A DNA stretch of 64,000 nt from an uncultured Planctomycetaceae bacterium. Its GTDB lineage: Bacteria; Planctomycetota; Planctomycetia; Planctomycetales; Planctomycetaceae. Position numbers and translations under genes: made by a program. Position 1 is the stretch's first letter. Every line of letters starts with the position of its first letter. Under the pieces are notes generated by a model. It was not told the DNA's origin, ran no database searches, and saw only the letters and a program-made list of their open reading frames with translations. This document shows, piece by piece, positions 1-9,672 of this stretch. The stretch is taken from the NCBI GenBank assembly GCA_903896675.1, contig CAITYU010000377.1:1-64000 (forward strand), in the 5' to 3' direction.

Positions 1-1215
1 CCACATGGTGAAGCCGTAGGAATTGTGGTCGCGACCGGTGCCTTCGGCGTATTCGGCTGTGGGCTGGCGTCCGAATTCTCCGCCCCAGACCACCAGCGTT
101 TCGTCGAGCAGGTTCCGCTGTTTCAGGTCCTTCAACAGTGCAGCGATCGGCTGATCGGTATTGAGGGCGTGGTAGTCGTGGTTCTTTTTAAGGTCTGAGT
201 GAGCATCCCAGTTGTCGTCATTGTGAGCACCGCCGGAGTACACCTGGATGAATCGCACACCTCGCTCGACAAGCCTGCGAGCCAGCAGACACTTGGTACC
301 GAAGTCCCGGGTGCGATCGTTGTCGAGACCGTACAGCTGCTGCGTCTGAGCGGTTTCGGAGGAAATGTCCACGGCTTCGGGTGCGGACTGCTGCATCTGG
401 AAGGCCAGTTCGTAGCTGGCGATGCGGGACGTCAGGTCTGAGCGTCCACCGTGAAGTGCAGCATGAGCTTCGTTCTGCTGTTTCAGGGCGTCCAGCAGAT
501 CCCGCTGCAGCTCGCGGCTGACGCCTTCACGAGCCTGCAGATCCAGCACGGGTGCTCCCTGCGTGCGGAAGGTTGTTCCCTGCAGGCTGGCCGGCATGTA
601 ACCGCTGGACCAGTTTTTTGCGCCTGAAATCGGACCGCCGGTGGGGTCCAGCATCACCACGAATCCCGGCAGATTGCGATTGACACTTCCCAGTCCGTAA
701 TTCACCCATGACCCGAGGCAGGGATGACCACTTTGGACGCGCCCGGAATTCATCATCAGCATGGCCGAGCCATGGATGGGGGAATCGGCGGTCATGGAGT
801 GAATAAAGGCGATGTCGTCAGCGCAGGTGGCGAGGTGTGGAAACAGACTGCTGATCCATTTGCCGCACTGTCCGTGCTGCTGGAATTCCCAGCGTGGCTC
901 GACAATGCGTCCGGAGTTACGCCGACCACCGCGGCCGAAGGTCTTCACCTCGATGGTCTGGTTATCTCGGCCCTTCATCGTGGGTTTGTAGTCGAAGGTA
1001 TCGATGTGGCTGGGGCCGCCGTACATGAACAGGAAGATGACGCTTTTTGCCCGGGGAGTGAAATGCGGCTGGGGCAGTGCACCGCCATCGGCGGCCTGTG
1101 CTGCAGCAAAAAAGCCGTCGTCTGACAGCAGGCCGGTCAATGCCGCAGCACCGAAACCGCCACCGGTCTGCCAGAGCATTTCGCGACGGGTACGTCCGCA
1201 GAAGTTTGTTGCCAT
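1..1215 (-). CDS. DUF1501 family protein, Tat-exported (module A, C-terminus cut by window edge)
   Basis: About 405 residues are visible and the C-terminus lies beyond the left edge. The N-terminus carries a twin-arginine type signal (RTRREML) followed by a Gly/Ala-rich segment, so export through the Tat pathway is likely. The family marker GGPSHIDTFD and the late GRDHN motif are present, matching DUF1501 (PF07394), an alkaline-phosphatase/sulfatase-like fold of unknown catalytic role. The ATG at 1215 has a GGAGAA ribosome site inside the end of the preceding PSD1 gene, whose stop is 12 bases away, so the two genes form one transcription unit. Family members nearly always sit beside a PSD1 cytochrome-like protein, and the pair is presumed to act together outside the cytoplasm. 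The exact substrate is unknown. Confidence 0.93.
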   Translation of the reverse strand, partial: MATNFCGRTRREMLWQTGGGFGAAALTGLLSDDGFFAAAQAADGGALPQPHFTPRAKSVIFLFMYGGPSHIDTFDYKPTMKGRDNQTIEVKTFGRGGRRNSGRIVEPRWEFQQHGQCGKWISSLFPHLATCADDIAFIHSMTADSPIHGSAMLMMNSGRVQSGHPCLGSWVNYGLGSVNRNLPGFVVMLDPTGGPISGAKNWSSGYMPASLQGTTFRTQGAPVLDLQAREGVSRELQRDLLDALKQQNEAHAALHGGRSDLTSRIASYELAFQMQQSAPEAVDISSETAQTQQLYGLDNDRTRDFGTKCLLARRLVERGVRFIQVYSGGAHNDDNWDAHSDLKKNHDYHALNTDQPIAALLKDLKQRNLLDETLVVWGGEFGRQPTAEYAEGTGRDHNSYGFTMW

Positions 1216-1227
1216 GGTTTGTTCTCC

Positions 1228-4092
1228 TTACTCAACAAAAACAAATTCGTTCAGATTCAGTATGTACAGACAGTACCACTGCAGAGCCTGCTCGGATGTC
1301 AGGCTGTGTTTCTGCTGCAGTGTCTGCAGCAGTTGTTGACCTCGTTCGATTTCCTCAGCCTGAATTTCGCGACAGAGTGCCAGTCGGAAGGCGAGCTGCA
1401 TCTGTTTTGTGATATCACCGGGTGCATCCCTGCGCAGGCGTTCGGCAAATGCGGCTGCCTGCTGATTGAGGAAATCGCCGTTGAGCATGCTGAGTGCCTG
1501 TCCGGGCTGAGTGGTGACGAAGCGGGCTTCGCAGCTTGTGTCCGGTTCCGGGAAGTCGAAGCTGGACAGGAACGGCAGCAGCAGCGAGCGTTTCACATGG
1601 ATGTAGATGCTGCGGCGTGCCTGATCCTCGGGGGAAGACTGTCCCCACCCTGACCCTGGCACGGACTGGCCGGCGAGGACTTCCCGTGAAATCGGGGGAT
1701 AGACTCCGGGGCCGTACATTTTCGGGTTGAGTGTGCCGTTGACGGCCAGCACGGAATCCCGCAGTTCTTCGGCGCTTTGACGGCGCAGATCAAACCGGCT
1801 GAAGAGATCATTGTTGGGGTCCAGTTCGACGGTCTGCGGTTCAGCGACAGTGGTCTGCTGCCAGGCAGCGGAGGTCAGGATCAGTCGATGCAGATCCTTC
1901 ATGCGCCAGCCGCCAGCGACAAACTCGCTGGCCAGCCAGTCGAGCAGTTCCGGGTGCGTGGGTGGTTCACCCATCTGTCCGAAGTTATTGGGTGATCGTA
2001 CGATGCCGCGTCCGAAATGATGCTGCCAGATGCGATTGACAAAGACGCGGCTGGTGAGTCGGTGCCGTGGATCTGTGATCCAGTTGGCGAAGGCCAGTCG
2101 TCTGCCGGTGGTATTGGCTGGGGCGTTGGCTGTGATTGCAGGTGCACCTCCGCCAAGGATGGCGGGGAATGCGGGCTGTACTTTGTCGGCTTCAGCTTCC
2201 GGGCTGCCGCGAGTGAGGATGAAGGTATCGGGGGCATTGGTTCCGGATTCGCTGATGCACAGACCATATTCGTCCCACGGCTTGCGGCGTTTGTTTTCCT
2301 CGAGCTGTCGCCGTGTCTGTCGGTAATCGCGAACGAGTGTCTGATCGAGTTGTTCAGCGGCGGGTGAGCGGAGGAATTCGTTCAGATCGCGTCCGCTGGA
2401 ACCGTCTTCAGCTGTGAGGCTGCGGCGGGCGAATCCCGGTCCGCTCCATGCCAGTTGCAGCCCCTTGCCGAACAGTCCCTGGAAGTATTCCAGCCGCAGC
2501 GGGTGGCGTCCCTGGGTCAGTTTCAGCGAGGCTTTTCTGGCTCCGCCGAGGCCGTGGATACCGTCGTATTCAATCAGTTTCTGTCCATCGATCAGCAGTC
2601 GTGAACCATCGTCAGAATCGAGTACAAATTCGTACTGGCCGTCGGCTGGGACAATCAGCGTGCCTGTGAAGACGAATCCAAAGTGATCGGGTCGTGTGGC
2701 GGGAGCGATGGAGATGAGCGGCGGGTCGAGTGGTGCCACCGTTTCGGGCTTGAGGGCGTCGAAGTCGGGGAGTTGCTGGAATGAGTCGCGATAGAAGCGG
2801 TACTGGAGATCATCGAGATCGCGTCCGGATGCTGCGGCGGAGGACACTTCGGCGATCTGTTTCTGCAGTTGAGTTTCCAGTTCGGTCAGCCGTGCCTGCA
2901 GTCGATCGCCGGACTGGCGGATATCCATTTCCGCCGCGGCGAACGCTGCGCGATCGGAGTCATCTGCCAGCAGCGGTCGTTCCACGTGTGGACCATATCC
3001 ATTGGGTGTAATATTGCGGAAGAATGCCAGTGTGCTGTAGTAGTCAGCCGTCGGCAGAGGGTCAATTTTGTGGTCGTGGCAGCGAGCACAGTTGAGTGTC
3101 AGTCCCAGCATTCCCTGGCTGACGGTGGTAAGAATATCATCAAAGCCTTCGTACATGGCCAGTTTGCGGTCGGCTGGTTCATCATCCCAGATGCCCAGTC
3201 GGTAGAATCCGGTGGCAACGAGAGAATCGCGAGTGACTGCGGGGAGTTCGTCTCCGGCGAGCTGTTCGCGGAGGAACTGATCGTAGGGTTTGTCATCGTT
3301 GAACGAGCGGATGACGTAGTCGCGAAATCGCCATGCGTTTGGTTTGATGCCGTCACGTTCGAAGCTGTTGGTTTCGGCGAAGCGTACGACATCGAGCCAG
3401 TGTCGAGCCCAGCGTTCACCGTACTGCGGTGATGCCAGCAGAGTGTCAATTTCCTGTCGCCACGCGGTGTCGAAGTCTGAGCTGGCACGGTTCAGGAAGT
3501 CGCTGACCTGCTGTGGTGTGGGTGGCAGTCCGATGAGGTCGTAGTAGAGTCTGCGAAGGAGTCTCTGTGGTTGTGCGCGGGGGCTGCGCTGAAGTCCTTT
3601 GCGGGCGAGTGATGAATCGATGAATGCATCGACGGGGTGGGTGTGGTTGTCCGGATTTGTTGCAGCGACCGTTTGCGGAACGGGCGGTCGTGTGAGTGGT
3701 TCGAAGGACCAGTGCTGTTTCCAGACGGCGCCCTGAGCAATCCAGTCGTGCAGCAGTTGCTGTTCTTTTTCGGTGAGTGCGGCACCTTCAGGAGGCATAC
3801 GGACGCCCTCTTCGGTGCTGGCGATGCGGCGGAGCAGTTCACTGTCGGCGGTGCTGCCCGGGACGATTGCGGCATGTCCTGATTCAAGCTTTGCCGTGGC
3901 GGTGTCCGGCGTGTGCAGTCGCAGACCTGCTTCGGCTTTGTCCGGGCCGTGGCAGGCGAAGCAGCGGCGTGCGAGAAGTGGTCGGATCTGAGCAGAAAAG
4001 CTGACCTCGGACTGCTGTGCCGAGGCGGTGGGGGCTGTCAGGCAGACCAGCAGCAGGAACAGTGCAGGCAGATTGATCAGAGGCTGTTTCAT
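1228..4092 (-). CDS. PSD1/DUF1549/DUF1553 cytochrome-like protein with PA14 domain (module A)
   Basis: A 954-residue secreted protein. The start was placed at the ATG at 4092, not at a longer in-frame start, because it opens a clean signal peptide (Sec type, cleavage near residue 25) and follows GGAAG. Domain order: PSCyt1 haem-binding region with CFACH at residues 44-48, DUF1549 with a second CxxCH (CARCH, followed by DHKIDP), a PA14-like carbohydrate-binding domain at about residues 455-555 (DGSRLLIDG motif), then DUF1553. The architecture is typical of planctomycete PSD1 proteins, thought to be periplasmic haem proteins linked to polysaccharide use. PA14 suggests binding to a sugar polymer. 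It is followed after 12 bases by the DUF1501 gene. The enzymatic reaction is not known. Confidence 0.94.
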   Translation of the reverse strand: MKQPLINLPALFLLLVCLTAPTASAQQSEVSFSAQIRPLLARRCFACHGPDKAEAGLRLHTPDTATAKLESGHAAIVPGSTADSELLRRIASTEEGVRMPPEGAALTEKEQQLLHDWIAQGAVWKQHWSFEPLTRPPVPQTVAATNPDNHTHPVDAFIDSSLARKGLQRSPRAQPQRLLRRLYYDLIGLPPTPQQVSDFLNRASSDFDTAWRQEIDTLLASPQYGERWARHWLDVVRFAETNSFERDGIKPNAWRFRDYVIRSFNDDKPYDQFLREQLAGDELPAVTRDSLVATGFYRLGIWDDEPADRKLAMYEGFDDILTTVSQGMLGLTLNCARCHDHKIDPLPTADYYSTLAFFRNITPNGYGPHVERPLLADDSDRAAFAAAEMDIRQSGDRLQARLTELETQLQKQIAEVSSAAASGRDLDDLQYRFYRDSFQQLPDFDALKPETVAPLDPPLISIAPATRPDHFGFVFTGTLIVPADGQYEFVLDSDDGSRLLIDGQKLIEYDGIHGLGGARKASLKLTQGRHPLRLEYFQGLFGKGLQLAWSGPGFARRSLTAEDGSSGRDLNEFLRSPAAEQLDQTLVRDYRQTRRQLEENKRRKPWDEYGLCISESGTNAPDTFILTRGSPEAEADKVQPAFPAILGGGAPAITANAPANTTGRRLAFANWITDPRHRLTSRVFVNRIWQHHFGRGIVRSPNNFGQMGEPPTHPELLDWLASEFVAGGWRMKDLHRLILTSAAWQQTTVAEPQTVELDPNNDLFSRFDLRRQSAEELRDSVLAVNGTLNPKMYGPGVYPPISREVLAGQSVPGSGWGQSSPEDQARRSIYIHVKRSLLLPFLSSFDFPEPDTSCEARFVTTQPGQALSMLNGDFLNQQAAAFAERLRRDAPGDITKQMQLAFRLALCREIQAEEIERGQQLLQTLQQKHSLTSEQALQWYCLYILNLNEFVFVE

Positions 4093-4267
4093 GAAAGCTT
4101 CCACAGTGGAACGGTCACGAACCGTGAGGGCGGGTGGGCCGAGAAGTTCTGAGCGGGCGGGGCTGCGGCAGGCAGAACCTGTGCAGTGAACGGGAATTAT
4201 GGCGGACAGTTTTGTCTGAGTCATGAGGAAAAACGCTGGTAAGTGGGGCGATTACTGGTTCCGGGAG

Positions 4268-5671
4268 TTATGCGAGGATCTGATTGACGAGGTTTCCGTG
4301 CACGTCTGTCAGGCGGTAGTCGCGTCCCTGGAAGCGGAATGTCAGTCGCTGGTGATCCATTCCGAGGCAATGCAGAATGGTGGCGTTCAGATCGTGAATA
4401 TGCACGGGATCGGTTTCGATATTATAGCCGTAGTCGTCGGTCTGCCCCAGTGTCAGGCCACCCTGAATGCCGCCACCGGCGAGCCAGACAGAGAAGCAGC
4501 GACCGTGGTGATCGCGTCCGTAGTCGGCCTGCAATCCTCCCTGACCGTAGACCGTGCGTCCGAATTCTCCGCCCCAGACCACCAGCGTGTCCTCCAGCAG
4601 TCCGCGTTGCTGCAGATCGCGAATGAGTGCCGCCTGTGGCTGGTCAATATCGTGGCATTGTCTGGGCAGGTTTGTGGGCAGGCCACCGTGCTGATCCCAG
4701 CCACGATGGAACAGCTGCACAAAGCGGACTCCGCGTTCCAGCAGTCGGCGTGCCAGCAGGCAGTTGGCGGCGAACGTACCGGGTTTGCGTGATTCGTCGC
4801 CGTACATTCGGAAGGTGGACTCGGACTCCTGAGACATGTCGATGAGGTCCGGAACGGAGGCCTGCATGCGGAATGCCATTTCGTACTGGGCGATGCGGGC
4901 GGCAATTTCGGGATCTCCGGACTGCTGCAGATGCTGCTGATTGAGAGACGAGACACTGTTGAGCATGGTGCGACGAAAATCGCGACTGATGCCTGGAGGA
5001 TCGGACAGGTACAGGACCGGGTCACCGCTGCCGCGCAGCTTGACACCCTGGTGGCTGGAGGGCAGGAAGCCACTGCCCCACAGGCGTTCCAGCAGTCCCT
5101 GATTGGCGTCACGACCACTGCCGTGTGAGATCATGACAATGAAGGCGGGCAGGTCTTCGGCTTCGCTGCCCAGTCCATAGCTGGCCCATGCACCGAGTGA
5201 AGGTCGGCCGGGTTGCTGGGACCCTGTCTGGATCAGTGTGATGGCCGGGTCGTGGTTGATGGCTTCGGTGTGCATGGATCGAATCACGCACAGTTGATCG
5301 GCGATGGCCCCGGTGTGTGGCAGCAGTTCGCTGATGCGCAGTCCGGACTGGCCGTGAGTGCGGAAGCCGAATTTCGGAGCGACGACGGGGAAACTGCTTT
5401 GCCCCGAGGTCATTCCGGTGAGACGCTGACCGCGACGAATGGAGTCAGGCAGTTCTGTTCCGTGCAGTTTTCGGAGTCCTGGTTTTTCGTCGAGCAGTTC
5501 GAGGTGCGAGGGGCCTCCGGACTGAAACAGGTACACGACTCGCTTTGCCCGCGGTGGGAAGTGCGATGCCTGTTCGGCCAGAGCGGACTGGTTGAGCAGG
5601 GCAGCGGCAGCGGCGGTGCCTGCAGGCATGCGCAGAAAGGCTCGTCGACAAAGACCTGACGGATCAAGCAT
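4268..5671 (-). CDS. DUF1501 family protein, Tat-exported (module B)
   Basis: A 467-residue protein of the DUF1501 family (sulfatase/alkaline-phosphatase-like fold). The ATG at 5671 was chosen because it follows an AGGGAAAC ribosome site and gives a short N-terminus with a twin-arginine-like segment (CRRAFLRM) and an Ala-rich core. The longer frame to 5731 would overlap the upstream PSD1 gene. Visible markers are [11 protein letters not shown] near the N-terminus, GGEFGR, GRDHH, and a conserved end ([15 protein letters not shown]). That end is nearly the same as in the DUF1501 protein at the right edge of the window, so the two are close paralogues. The gene lies 37 bases after its PSD1 partner in module B. 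Confidence 0.94.
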   Translation of the reverse strand: MLDPSGLCRRAFLRMPAGTAAAAALLNQSALAEQASHFPPRAKRVVYLFQSGGPSHLELLDEKPGLRKLHGTELPDSIRRGQRLTGMTSGQSSFPVVAPKFGFRTHGQSGLRISELLPHTGAIADQLCVIRSMHTEAINHDPAITLIQTGSQQPGRPSLGAWASYGLGSEAEDLPAFIVMISHGSGRDANQGLLERLWGSGFLPSSHQGVKLRGSGDPVLYLSDPPGISRDFRRTMLNSVSSLNQQHLQQSGDPEIAARIAQYEMAFRMQASVPDLIDMSQESESTFRMYGDESRKPGTFAANCLLARRLLERGVRFVQLFHRGWDQHGGLPTNLPRQCHDIDQPQAALIRDLQQRGLLEDTLVVWGGEFGRTVYGQGGLQADYGRDHHGRCFSVWLAGGGIQGGLTLGQTDDYGYNIETDPVHIHDLNATILHCLGMDHQRLTFRFQGRDYRLTDVHGNLVNQILA

Positions 5672-5708
5672 GGTTGTTTCCCTGTGATCGGAGGATGATT
5701 GAAAGCTG

Positions 5709-8700
5709 TCAGGGTCGGGTAATGGCTTCATCGAGGTTGAGCAGGACGCTCATAGCGGAGCTCCATGCAGCCAGTTCATCATCGGGTATCCCGGGATCCG
5801 CGACAGCGCGCCCGACTTTTCTGAGTTCAGCGGCTGCAGCGGGCTCTGCGGCAAAGTGTTTTCGTCCGGTGGCCACCAGTTGCAGCAGTTCGTGCTGTTC
5901 GCTGGTTTTCGGGGGGCGTGCCAGAACGATGCGGACTGCGAGGTCGATCCGTGCGTCATCGGCGGTGGTTGCGAGCAGAATTCGTTCGGCCAGTTTTCTG
6001 GCAGCTTCCACGTATGTGGGGTCATTGAGCAGGACGAGTGCCTGGAGGGGAGTGTTCGTGCGGGAGCGTCTGACGAGGCAGGTTTCCCTGTCCGGTGCAT
6101 CGAAGACGGTCATTGAGGGTGGCGGGCAGGTGCGTTTCCAGAAGGTGTACATACTGCGGCGATAGATTCCGTCACCCGGGTCCGGCTGATATTTTTCGCG
6201 GCGTTCGACGGAAACGTCTTCCCACAATCCTGCGGGCTGCCATGGTTTGGCACTGGGGCCTCCAACGGCAGGGTTGAGCAGAGTGGAGGCGGCGAGAGCG
6301 TTGTCGCGGAGCATTTCGGCGGGCAGTCGCAAGCGGCTGGAACGGGCGAGCAGGAGATTTCGCGGATCACGTTCGAGCAGTTCCGGGCTGACATCCGATG
6401 TCTGGCCGTAGGTGGCGGAAAGCACCATGCTTTTCAGCAGTTGCTTCTGGTTCCAGCCGGAGGCCTGCAGTTCGCAGGCCAGCCAGTCCAGCAGTTCGGG
6501 GTGTGATGGTAAGGCACCCTGGATTCCGAAGTCTTCGGTGGTTTCGACCAGTCCGGTGCCGAACAGCATTTCCCACCAGCGATTGACGGCGACTCGGGCG
6601 GTCAGTGGATTCTGCGGGCTGACCAGCCAGCGGGCAAAGTCCAGTCGCGTCGGTTCGGTCCGGGGGGTTGCCGGGTCGGTGGTATTCAGGCTGGCTGCGA
6701 ACACGGCGGGGATTCCGGCAGTTACCTGCTCGCCCCGCTGGTCGTACTGTCCGCGGTGCAGGATGTACGATGGTCGGCGCGGAGTCTGTTCCTGCATGAC
6801 CATGGTTTGCGGAATCTGCTGTTCGATACTGGTGCGTCGTGGTCCGATGGCGGCCAGTTCAGAACGCCAGTTGCGGGCCGCGGTATCGACGTGTTCGGCA
6901 TAGAACTGCTGAAGTTCGGCACGCTGTTCGGCAGAGCGACTGGCGGAGGCTGTAAGCAGAATTTCGCGAATTCCGGAAAGAGCCTTGCCGTCGGCGAGTC
7001 TGCGAACATCGTCGTCAGACAGGGCCCTGCTGAAGATGCGGAGATCGTCGATCGTGCCAGTGAAGGGCACGGAGTTCTGGCGTCGACCGATGTGAAACGG
7101 TTTCTGTGTTCTGAGGGAGCCGGTCACTTCGCCATCATTGTCCACCTGCAGAGTCTGCGGCAGGCCATCGACATAAATGCGGACTCCTGCCGCGCGTCGG
7201 TTGCCGTGCCAGACCAGTGTCACGTGGTGCCACTGCTGCGGTTTGAGGATGGCTGCTGTGGAGACTTTGCAGCCTTTGTCGGGCCAGTGGTCGATGAAGT
7301 GAGCATTGAGGCGCCCCTGCTCGACGATGAGGTCATAGCCGCGATACGCGGCAGCGTCATCCATGCGACTGAACACGGTACCTGCGGAGTCGTTGTTGGT
7401 GCGAATCCAGGTGGCAACTGTGAAGGGCTGATCGGCTTCGAAGTCGGCGACGTCCGGAGCTGCGAGCCAGTTGCTGCCGGAGAACTGCAGTGCATTTCCG
7501 CTGTGTCCGGGCACACTGCTGCGACTGCCATGGAGGATGGCCGGGGCAGCGCGTCCGTTGCTGTCCCGGAAGTTTCCATCGGTTTCATCGAGTGAGAAGG
7601 CGTGCGCGAGTCCGGCCAGTTCCATTTCGGCCAGTTGCTGTTCGGAGAGCCCGGCAGCCCATGTGCTGGCTTCTGCAGCGACGGCGCTGGCGCGGGCAGC
7701 CAGCAGGTTCTGCAGTTCGATTTCGCGGTGGGCCAGTTGTTCGAGCTCTGCCGTCTGGGCTGCGGAGGGTACCTTCAGCAGAGGCTCGGCCATGCGTCCC
7801 TGGCTGTACGAGACGATGCGGTCCGGGACGTTGTTGAAAAAGCCGGCGAGGCGATAGTAGTCGCGCTGAGAAAACGGATCGTATTTGTGGTCGTGACAGC
7901 GGGCGCACTGCAGAGACAGTCCGAGGAAAACGGTGGAGGTGGTGTGAATGCGATCAGCGACGTACTCCCAGTGATACTCGTCTTCAATGATGCCACCTTC
8001 GGTGGTCAGTACATGATTGCGAATGAATCCCGTCGCGACCTTCTGGCTGATAGTGGCGCCGGGCAGCAGATCACCGGCCAGTTGTTCGATGAGAAACTGA
8101 TCCCAGGGCATGCCGGAGCGGAATGCCTGAATGACCCAGTCGCGCCAGGGCCACATGGTACGCATTTCGTCATTGTTGTAGCCGTTGGTATCGGCGTAGC
8201 GAGCGGCATCCAGCCATTGCATGGCCAATCGTTCGGCGCAGCGGTCGGACTGCAGGAGCCGATCGGCTGCCAGCGTTCTGGCGGCGGGCAGTCCGACCCG
8301 CGTGATGTCGTCCAGAAACTGCTGCTGTTCGGCAGGTGAGGGAGAGATTCCGGTGAGGTCGAGGGAGGCGCGGCGGAACCACATCAGCGGCGGGGCGGGG
8401 GCTGATGGCTGCAAGCCTTCCTGCTCCAGTCGGTGCAGCACAAACAGATCCACTTCGCTGACAGGCCAGTCCGCCATGCGGACCGGGGGAAGTGGTGGTC
8501 GCTGCGGCGGAATGAAGGCCCAGTGCTCGGCGTAAGGCGCTCCGTGGCGAATCCAGTCCTGCAGGATGGACTGCTGCCGGGCGGAGAGGGGTTTCCGGAG
8601 TTCCGGGGGTGGCATGATTTCGGCGGAGTGCGGGGATTGTATGCGACGTACCAATTCACTGGCAGCGGGCTGGCCGGGCACGATTGCCGGATGGCCACTG

Positions 8701-8921
8701 TCACCGGCAGCGAGGGCAGCTTCGCGGGTATCCAGTCGCAGACCAGCCTTGCGGGATGCTTCGTCGCGACCGTGGCAGGACCAGCAGTGATTGGCGAGGA
8801 TCGGCCGCACATCGCGGTTGAAATCGACCGGCTCGTCGGCACTTCCTGCAAGGCAGTGGAGTGGGAATGTGCAGGCGGTGAGCAGTGTCAGGGGGATCAG
8901 CACAAAATGCAGCGGATGCAT
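5709..8921 (-). CDS. PSD1/DUF1549/DUF1553 cytochrome-like protein with LamG domain (module B)
   Basis: A 1070-residue secreted protein. The start at 8921 follows GGAAG and opens a signal peptide. The frame runs on upstream without stops to 9239, but that part looks non-coding. It contains PSCyt1 with CWSCH at residues 46-50, DUF1549 with [12 protein letters not shown], a concanavalin-like LamG domain at about residues 450-630 (it includes WHHVTLVW and [16 protein letters not shown]), and C-terminal DUF1553. The LamG domain replaces the PA14 domain of module A at about the same place between DUF1549 and DUF1553. The swap suggests that the glycan-recognition insert is exchanged while the haem and PSD1 parts are kept. 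It is the first gene of the module, followed by DUF1501. Confidence 0.94.
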   Translation of the reverse strand: MHPLHFVLIPLTLLTACTFPLHCLAGSADEPVDFNRDVRPILANHCWSCHGRDEASRKAGLRLDTREAALAAGDSGHPAIVPGQPAASELVRRIQSPHSAEIMPPPELRKPLSARQQSILQDWIRHGAPYAEHWAFIPPQRPPLPPVRMADWPVSEVDLFVLHRLEQEGLQPSAPAPPLMWFRRASLDLTGISPSPAEQQQFLDDITRVGLPAARTLAADRLLQSDRCAERLAMQWLDAARYADTNGYNNDEMRTMWPWRDWVIQAFRSGMPWDQFLIEQLAGDLLPGATISQKVATGFIRNHVLTTEGGIIEDEYHWEYVADRIHTTSTVFLGLSLQCARCHDHKYDPFSQRDYYRLAGFFNNVPDRIVSYSQGRMAEPLLKVPSAAQTAELEQLAHREIELQNLLAARASAVAAEASTWAAGLSEQQLAEMELAGLAHAFSLDETDGNFRDSNGRAAPAILHGSRSSVPGHSGNALQFSGSNWLAAPDVADFEADQPFTVATWIRTNNDSAGTVFSRMDDAAAYRGYDLIVEQGRLNAHFIDHWPDKGCKVSTAAILKPQQWHHVTLVWHGNRRAAGVRIYVDGLPQTLQVDNDGEVTGSLRTQKPFHIGRRQNSVPFTGTIDDLRIFSRALSDDDVRRLADGKALSGIREILLTASASRSAEQRAELQQFYAEHVDTAARNWRSELAAIGPRRTSIEQQIPQTMVMQEQTPRRPSYILHRGQYDQRGEQVTAGIPAVFAASLNTTDPATPRTEPTRLDFARWLVSPQNPLTARVAVNRWWEMLFGTGLVETTEDFGIQGALPSHPELLDWLACELQASGWNQKQLLKSMVLSATYGQTSDVSPELLERDPRNLLLARSSRLRLPAEMLRDNALAASTLLNPAVGGPSAKPWQPAGLWEDVSVERREKYQPDPGDGIYRRSMYTFWKRTCPPPSMTVFDAPDRETCLVRRSRTNTPLQALVLLNDPTYVEAARKLAERILLATTADDARIDLAVRIVLARPPKTSEQHELLQLVATGRKHFAAEPAAAAELRKVGRAVADPGIPDDELAAWSSAMSVLLNLDEAITRP

Positions 8922-9048
8922 GGGATGCTTCCATGGTGGCGAGTTGTCAGGCGACGAGACCGCACTGGAACAGGGTATCGGCTGACCGGCTGGCTGAAAA
9001 CACCGCGGGTACGCCAGTTGCCCGATTCCCCAGGCTTCGCGCAGTCTC

Positions 9049-9071
9049 GGGGGGGGGGGAGGGTGGGGGGG
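9049..9071. repeat. Poly-G tract (G11-A-G3-T-G7)
   Basis: A 23-base stretch on the plus strand made of eleven G, one A, three G, one T and seven G. It starts two bases beyond the stop codon of the membrane-protein gene read on the minus strand, and lies in the 152-base gap before the module B PSD1 gene. It could form a G-quadruplex on the plus strand or be a slippery tract; read errors in such a run are also possible. Confidence 0.7.
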
Positions 9072-9073
9072 AT

Positions 9074-9577
9074 CTATTGTTCCAGGTCGCCCCAGGTGGA
9101 AACCGGTGGTGGTGCCGGAGCAGAAACGATGCTGTTGCGAGCACTGATGAGGACGGAAATGCCGGCTGTAAAGGCTCCAAGAGTACCCGGGAGGATGGCC
9201 ATAGCCTGCAGTTTCCAGATGCCGATGAAGCAGCAGCATCCGGACAGGAAGCCGCTGGCAGCAGCGGAGATGACGTAGTTGCGGCGGGTGCGCAGGTCAG
9301 GGTTGAGCAGCCGGACAAGCCCCGTACAGATGGCCGACAGCGGCAGGCTGACCAGAGTGGTGAAGTACATTCCCAGCAGAGCGCCGTAGAAACCGGTAAT
9401 GGCTGCCAGCGGCCCGACGGTCAGAAACGGCAGCATGCCGAGCAGAAGTCCGAACAGCATGCCGCCGCCGATGGTGCCGATCCAGGTGGCCAGCATGACG
9501 AGCGGCCATGCCGGATAAATCTGTTCAGCGGATGAAACGATGGCAGCGGACTGCGGCGCGGCGGCCTCCCGTGACAT
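9074..9577 (-). CDS. Small integral membrane protein, unknown function
   Basis: A hydrophobic protein with about four predicted membrane segments, including a glycine-rich one (IGGGMLFGLLLGMLPFL) and a Cys-rich one (GCCCF). I recognise no family. Two starts are possible. A GTG at 9676 overlaps the stop of the Gfo/Idh gene by four bases (GTGA), giving 200 residues with a Pro/Arg-rich extension. The ATG at 9577 gives 167 residues but lies in the middle of a perfect palindrome and has no ribosome site. I list the ATG start because the extension has low complexity, but translational coupling from the GTG is equally plausible. A poly-G tract follows the stop. Confidence 0.7.
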   Translation of the reverse strand: MSREAAAPQSAAIVSSAEQIYPAWPLVMLATWIGTIGGGMLFGLLLGMLPFLTVGPLAAITGFYGALLGMYFTTLVSLPLSAICTGLVRLLNPDLRTRRNYVISAAASGFLSGCCCFIGIWKLQAMAILPGTLGAFTAGISVLISARNSIVSAPAPPPVSTWGDLEQ

Positions 9578-9592
9578 GATGTCACGGGAGGC
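9564..9592. repeat. Perfect 14-bp inverted repeat with 1-base centre
   Basis: The arms gcctcccgtgacat (9564-9577) and atgtcacgggaggc (9579-9592) are perfectly complementary around base 9578. On the minus strand the candidate start codon of the membrane-protein gene (9575-9577) lies at the centre. It could be a dimeric repressor site, a start-codon-hiding RNA hairpin or a terminator of the Gfo/Idh gene; there is no T-run. Confidence 0.8.
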
Positions 9593-9618
9593 GCTGGCTG
9601 TCGGGTGAAAGCTGTTTC

Positions 9619-9641
9619 CCGGCCGAGCGGGCCGGGAATTA
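9619..9641. repeat. 9-bp inverted repeat after the Gfo/Idh gene
   Basis: A GC-rich stem ttcccggcc / ggccgggaa with a short loop (gagcg). It lies 32 bases beyond the Gfo/Idh stop codon and 27 bases from the longer palindrome at 9564-9592. Probably a transcript-end hairpin without a U-tract; coordinates are good to a base or two. Confidence 0.55.
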
Positions 9642-9672
9642 CGAGCGGGCTGCGGTGCGGGCATGGGTGTGC

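Noticed and set aside
8922..9239. N-terminal extension of the module B PSD1 gene
   Set aside because: The extra 106 codons include the translated poly-G region (Pro-rich) and precede a clean signal peptide with a ribosome site at 8921.
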